Program-made: the position numbers and the translations under genes | DNA from: Scedosporium boydii | Lineage: Eukaryota; Ascomycota; Sordariomycetes; Microascales; Microascaceae | DNA length: 64,000 nt | NCBI GenBank assembly: GCA_002221725.1 | Contig: NJFT01000142.1 | Coordinates: forward strand, 42,959 to 106,958 | Direction: 5' to 3' | Shown: piece after piece, positions 59,268 to 64,000 of the stretch | Numbering within the stretch: the first letter of the stretch is position 1 | How the letters are laid out: the number at the start of each line of letters is the position of its first letter | Notes under the pieces: model-generated | Databases searched by the model: none | What the model saw: only the letters and a program-made list of their open reading frames with translations | What the model was told of the DNA's origin: nothing

Positions 59268-62107
59268 TCACATCAACAAACACTCCAACCCATACATAGC
59301 CCTCTCCACATCCCTCCTAACCTGATACCAATCCGCCCTCCTCTGCGCAAACTCATAAACCTCCTCCGCCCTAAATATTCCCTTAAACCTATCCCCATCC
59401 GCAATCACCGTCGCCATCTCCTTAGCATGCGCCGCATCGATAAGGTAAACCTGCGAAAGCTCCCTCAGCGCGCCGAAATACGCCAGCAGATCCTGGTTCT
59501 TCAGGGTGCGGATGTAGTCGAAGTACAGGTTCATGTCGGCGATGAGCTTGATGGCGCCATCGGTGCTGATGCGCTGGCGCTTGAGGTGCTTGCAGACGGC
59601 CGTGAAGAGCCGGAGGCCCACCTCGCCGTTGAAGACGTCGAGCATGGATTTTTCCGTCGTGCCGACCAGCATGCGCGTGTGGCCCGATACGAGCTCGACG
59701 ATGCGCTTCGCCGTCGTGGTGGGGCCGATGTCGAAGTCGGGGTTCGGCATGCCGTTTTCGGACAGGGTCGGGTTGTAGTCCGTGGGGAGCTGCGTTGTGC
59801 CATGGAGATACTCGACTTCGTCCATCAGGACGTCGATGCCCTTGTTCAGCCCGGCGGCGACGCTCTCGTCGAGCATCTGCTCGAACTTCTTCTTGGCCAG
59901 ACCGGCGGGATCCAAGAAATCGTTCTTATCCGCAATCTTTGGCGCTGCTAGCTGCTGCTCGTAGAAGACGTCGATCATTTGCGAGATGAGGTCTCCCACG
60001 TTGACAAGCTCGATAAACGTCACTAGGGGAGCCACACCCGCTTGGTTGTGATCATTGACCGCACGAGGGTTGTACTGCGAGAGGTGGTCCACGGCTTTGT
60101 CGAATCCACTCTTCACATGTCCAGACCCTAGGATGCGAAGCAATACCACGAATATCGTAGCACATTGCTCCCTCGCCTCCTCGCCAGACTGACCTCCGAG
60201 CTTGATAAAGACGGCGGTCCTCCCGAGACTAGTTTTCGCTGCGTGGACGAGATCGAGCGCGACCTCGATGCTGAAGAGACTTTTGATCCCCTCAAGACGA
60301 GATGTCATCAAGGCAGCTTTCGCCGCAAGTTCGTCCGTCGGTGCCTCGGTGGGCAACGGAGTCTTCCGTCCGTCAACACCTGTCCCCGGAAAAGCGGGAG
60401 CCGGCTTCGGTTGAACTGGTTGAAGAGAGTTCGAGTCGTTGGCAGATGGTGTTGCTGCTGCTGATGATGATGATGCCGCATTGGATGCTGGCTTGCTCGA
60501 GGTGAACGGCGAGCCAATTGGAAAGGTTGGAAGCACCGTAACCGGCATCATTACCACCTTCTTGAAAGAGCTCAAGAAATCTTTCTTATCCGCCTGTCTG
60601 TTGAAATTGCTCATGTAGAACGACTCGACGGACGCGTCTTGCTCCGAGAGCTTCTTCTCCCAATCATCCACTTCAGCCTCCGCCTTTTTCGTAAAGTAGT
60701 CCAGCTCCTCTTGGAAGTAAAGATCAAGATGAGGCTCGAACGTCCTCAACGTCAGCTCTTTCGCCTTGACATCGATATCGTCCTTCCATGAGGACGGGGG
60801 TGCCAAGGACTGGAAGAACCACATGCACTGCTCCGACATCCCCGACACGGCTTGTAGGTACGGCAGTATATTCCGCTCGTGGGCCTCGTCGAACAGCGGG
60901 GTGCAGTATTCCATAATAATATCCTCTCGAATCTTGTCAACGAAGCCCCAGAAGACGGATGCGGGTTCCGGAAATATTCTCTCGATTACCGCCGACTGTT
61001 CATTGACCTTTTGTGCCAGCGTTTCCAGGAACACGTGGGACGGGTCTAACGTGATTCCATCCGTCGTTGCTTGGTCGAGGCATTCGACAGGATTCATCGA
61101 CAGCTGCATCTCCGGGAAAATCGGGTGCTTGTCGATGAACAGATTCACACCCGCGGCACCTCCATTTAGGTGATACAACACAGTTGCATAGCGCTTCATG
61201 CGCCCGTCGATATCCCAGAACTCGTATCCTTGCTCAAATTCACGGAGCACGGCGCTCTCGAATACACCCGTCATGGTTAGGAGCTTTTCCTCTCGTTGAT
61301 TCCACCCTTGAGCCCAGTCGCTCTTCGCGAATACCTTGAGGTTCGCCAGCATCCTCGCCTGCCTCTCCGGGTCTCTGAACACTTTGAAGACGATCGGATC
61401 GGCGTGACTCGCCGCGTGTATCAAATCATAATAGAAAGGCGCCAGCGCACCATAAATCTTCCCATATTCCTGCCTCGCATAGCCCCTGACGCTCTTCGCG
61501 TTTTGGAATACGTCGAGTATCGCTCCCGAATCCTGGTCGGAGGTCTTGGAAGGAGCGAGCGACATCGTCTCGAAGCCGTCCGCGACCTTGTCTACAGCAG
61601 GAGGAAGCTGGCGCTTCTCGACTTCAGCCACCGCGTCAAAGATGGTCGTGTTAGCAGGCGCTGCCGGTGCGCCCGGTGGCCCGTTGGCCCGCTGGGCAGC
61701 TTCTCTTCTCCTCCTCACGGCCTCCTCAAAGCGTCGCTTTGCTTCCACCTCATCCCAGCACCCCATGCTTTTTAACCGGGATACCCATCGTGTATCGTCA
61801 TAGACCATCTCCCGAAGGCGTCTCGAGGCTCGTGCGGCTCGCATCAGGTCGGATACCGGCAGGTAGTCGAGTATGGTTACAAGAATCTCTGTGATAGGAC
61901 AGACAGGGGAGTTAGCAATCAAGTTGGCGGGGCAGGTCTCAACGTGTTTAGCACACCGTCGAATGCAGAAACGGGGGTGTTCCAACTCATTAACATACCT
62001 GCAGGAAGTGCCGGCCGAGTATCCAGCATCTCGGTCGCCTTCAAGGCATTGAGAATGCTGGAATTGCGGTTGGGAGACACGGGCGGCTTGTACATTTTGG
62101 AGGACAT
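59268..62107 (-). CDS. RCY1: Recyclin-1, F-box and Sec10-like trafficking protein
   Basis: Two exons (61999-62107, 59268-61888) encode 909 residues. After MSSKMYKPPVSP and a short linker, an F-box lies at about 37-80 (EILVTILDYLPVSDLMRAARASRRLR), formed across the intron. The rest is a helical Sec10-like region: GVNLFIDKHPIFPEM, EYCTPLFDEAH, FYMSNFNRQADKKDFLSSFKK and a C-terminus with LRELSQVYLIDA. These match recyclin-1 (Rcy1 in budding yeast, Pof6 in fission yeast), which works in endocytic recycling and membrane traffic at growth sites. The open frame runs on upstream of the second exon into the intron, which would give a wrong N-terminus without the F-box start. Confidence 0.92.
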
Positions 62108-62858
62108 GATGACGCCCAGTCGAGCTTGATAGCTCCAGAGATACCAACTCTCGGTCGGTTAGTTGGAGGGGCTGACAGCAATGACCTGAAAACTTGAAGA
62201 GCAGAGAAAGAGCTTGTCAAGCGGGGCTGAACCATGATAAGCTATTGAGAAGAAAGAATGCCGGGACTATTCATTTTACGGTGGAGAGGCCAAGTTGTTG
62301 AAGATCGTATTCGGTTGCAGGAGGAGCACCCTGCATCATTGTCGAGTGATCCCTAAGATTGGGGATCGAGTTTAAGGGGAAGTATATTCTCAGCTGTCTC
62401 CAGCTGATACCAGTTGCGCTAATAGAGCTCATCACAACACCATCGATCTACCTTCCATCCCGCAAAGCTCGGAAGAACACGGTTTTGTTCAGAAACGACA
62501 TGTATTAGAGGATTCACGACGATTTTGCTCGTGATATAAGACATGGCAAAAGATTTTTGTATAATGCCAACGCTCAACTACGTGCCGAGTTCTATTCGAA
62601 GAATGCACATGCATGTGTATCCGACGAACCACTTCATGCAACCCCTGACGTCTAAAAATCAAACGCGAATCAATGCTAACTTTCCTCTACCACGCATATG
62701 CTGCTGATGAATATGTAAAAAAAAAAAGAAGAAAAATAAAGCCCAATCTAGTCCCAAATGTACGTGTCGTCTTACGCCGTGAGCTCAGATAAGCCCACGG
62801 TCAATCTATTTTCAAAAAAACAACAACCGCCAAGCTTCAGGGGCACACGGCCCCTCCT
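62108..62858. other. Intergenic region upstream of RCY1, downstream of HOM3
   Basis: This 750 bp holds the RCY1 promoter and HOM3 3' UTR. No gene seen. Confidence 0.5.
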
Positions 62859-63947
62859 CTATTCAAGAAAAGTGAAAAGATGAGTGTGAAGGACATTCAT
62901 CGCCCTCGTAGCGTCCCTGGCTTCGATGACGCAGGATATGTTAATCTCGCTCGCACCTGTGAGGATGTAGTTAGCATGAGGTCGCCTGTCCCTACGACGG
63001 ACCACCATCAAGCACATACCTTGTGAGATCATTTCAATGTTTACGTTGTGTTCACCAAGAGTCGAGAACATTTTCCCAGCAATACCGACCATATTCTTCA
63101 TATCAGCACCCACAAGGCTAAGAATAGCCATGCTATGCCTGACACTAACATCGCCGATCTCGCCAAGCTCTTCCGTGGCCAGTAGGAACGCCTTGCTCTC
63201 GCTGCTGCCCAAGTGGATAGCCATGGACACGTGGACCTCACTCGTAGAGATAAGATCGACGGATATGTTGTGGAAGTGCAGGATGGAGAATACCCTCGCG
63301 TAGAAGCCATGGGATAGAGACCTCTTATTCGAGTACACGTTGATGACGGAGATTCTGTCCTTGATAGTGACGGCGGTGGGCCTCTTTGGCGTCTTTCCCT
63401 TGGCGGGGTAAGATGGCCTGTAGCCATTCTGTCGCTGTATCGACTGGCTCGGGGAATTGACGATATCGGGAATTACTATGGTACCGGATCCTCTGGGGTT
63501 TTTGACGTTCTTAATTCTAATCGGGATGGGGGGCGTGGCGTGCATGACTTGGTCCATGGTGAGGTGGTGGATGACTTCGGAACCGTAAAAGGTGAGTTCG
63601 GCGGCTTCGGAGGGGGTGATGCTCGGAAGCAGGCGCGCGGTCGGTACTTTGGTGGGGTCGGCCGTGAAAATGCCGTCGACTTCCTTCCAGACTTGAAGCT
63701 CACCGGCCTTGGTGGCCACGGCGCAGAGAGCTGAGCAAAGGTCGGTATACCCGCGGCCGATGTCTCCGTCGATGAGGCTCCCTGGCACATTTCCGAAGAA
63801 GCCCGTTACTACGGGGACCTTTTCCCCGCAGTCCGAGAGACGCTCTTTTAGCGCAGCCGTGACAGCCTTGTAGAAGGCGGTGTCTATGCGGCTGGAGGGG
63901 GGGAAACGGAAGGCATCACTGAGATCTACATACTCGGCGTCCACTCC
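62859..63947 (-). CDS. HOM3: Aspartate kinase (Hom3), 3' part only
   Basis: Two visible exons (63020-63947, 62859-62956) give the last 341 residues; the N-terminal part, including the KFGGTS motif, lies past the window end. An acceptor (cgttag) with a CTGAC branch and long T tract sits at 63948-63999. The kinase domain part shows VTGFFGNVPG, DGDIGRGYTDLCSA and QVWKEVDGIFTADP. Two ACT domains follow: one begins VTIKDRISVINVYS, the second SLVGADMKNMVGIAGK and ends in NISCVIEARDA. Aspartokinase makes aspartyl phosphate, the first step to threonine, methionine and isoleucine; ACT domains give feedback control by threonine. The last intron joins MISQG to ASEINI. Confidence 0.95.
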   Translation of the reverse strand, partial: GVDAEYVDLSDAFRFPPSSRIDTAFYKAVTAALKERLSDCGEKVPVVTGFFGNVPGSLIDGDIGRGYTDLCSALCAVATKAGELQVWKEVDGIFTADPTKVPTARLLPSITPSEAAELTFYGSEVIHHLTMDQVMHATPPIPIRIKNVKNPRGSGTIVIPDIVNSPSQSIQRQNGYRPSYPAKGKTPKRPTAVTIKDRISVINVYSNKRSLSHGFYARVFSILHFHNISVDLISTSEVHVSMAIHLGSSESKAFLLATEELGEIGDVSVRHSMAILSLVGADMKNMVGIAGKMFSTLGEHNVNIEMISQGMCLMVVRRRDRRPHANYILTGASEINISCVIEARDATRAMNVLHTHLFTFLE

Positions 63948-64000
63948 CTAACGGTTTTGTCAGTAAAGTTAAAAAAGAAAAAAAAAAAAAAAAAAAACGG

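Overview
The window is nuclear DNA from a filamentous ascomycete (Pezizomycotina). The evidence is short spliceosomal introns (about 50-150 bp) with GT...AG ends and CTAAC/CTGAC-type branch sites, fungal gene families (Irc20-type SNF2/RING, IRC22/TRAP-alpha, recyclin-1, fungal ASXH protein), and spacers of 0.3-2.9 kb apart from one large gap. A Sordariomycete or Leotiomycete is my best guess, but nothing here proves the class. I found no tRNA, rRNA, CRISPR array, transposon or viral gene.

Layout: 0.3-3.7 kb carries a small mitochondrial membrane protein (INA17-like, -), YSY6/RAMP4 (+) and a lysine-rich SMAP-domain protein (-). A bZIP-type regulator (-) lies at 6.6-7.7 kb. A gap of about 10.4 kb (7.7-18.1 kb) has no supportable gene. 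At 18.1-30.3 kb are mitoribosomal mS41 (-), an Irc20-like SNF2/RING ATPase (+), Mediator MED5 (+) and checkpoint clamp HUS1 (-). At 32.5-42.1 kb are an unknown zinc-binding-type protein (+), SEC22 (-), an aminoglycoside-phosphotransferase-like gene broken by one TGA (-), an ASXH protein (-), ELP5 (+) and SNRNP27 (+). At 42.9-49.0 kb are ARG7/argJ (-), HIS3 (+), IRC22/TRAP-alpha (-) and a kinase-like protein (+). At 49.7-64.0 kb are SEC16 (-), CLPTM1-like (+), recyclin-1 (-) and the 3' part of HOM3 aspartokinase (-, cut by the window end).

How they work together: there is no operon and no evident biosynthetic cluster. Six genes act in ER/Golgi/endosome traffic or ER membranes (YSY6, SEC22, IRC22, SEC16, CLPTM1-like, RCY1). 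Three make amino acids (ARG7, HIS3, HOM3); ARG7 and HIS3 diverge from a shared promoter with a perfect TGAGTCA general-control site. Genome maintenance and expression are represented by the Irc20-like ATPase, HUS1, MED5, ELP5 and SNRNP27.

All exon boundaries were worked out by eye from splice signals, reading phase and protein-family continuity; every complete model sums to a multiple of three. The observations most worth checking are the single in-frame TGA in the phosphotransferase-like gene, the alternative C-terminus of the bZIP protein, a 9-bp intergenic word repeated far beyond expectation, and the large gap that holds most copies of it.
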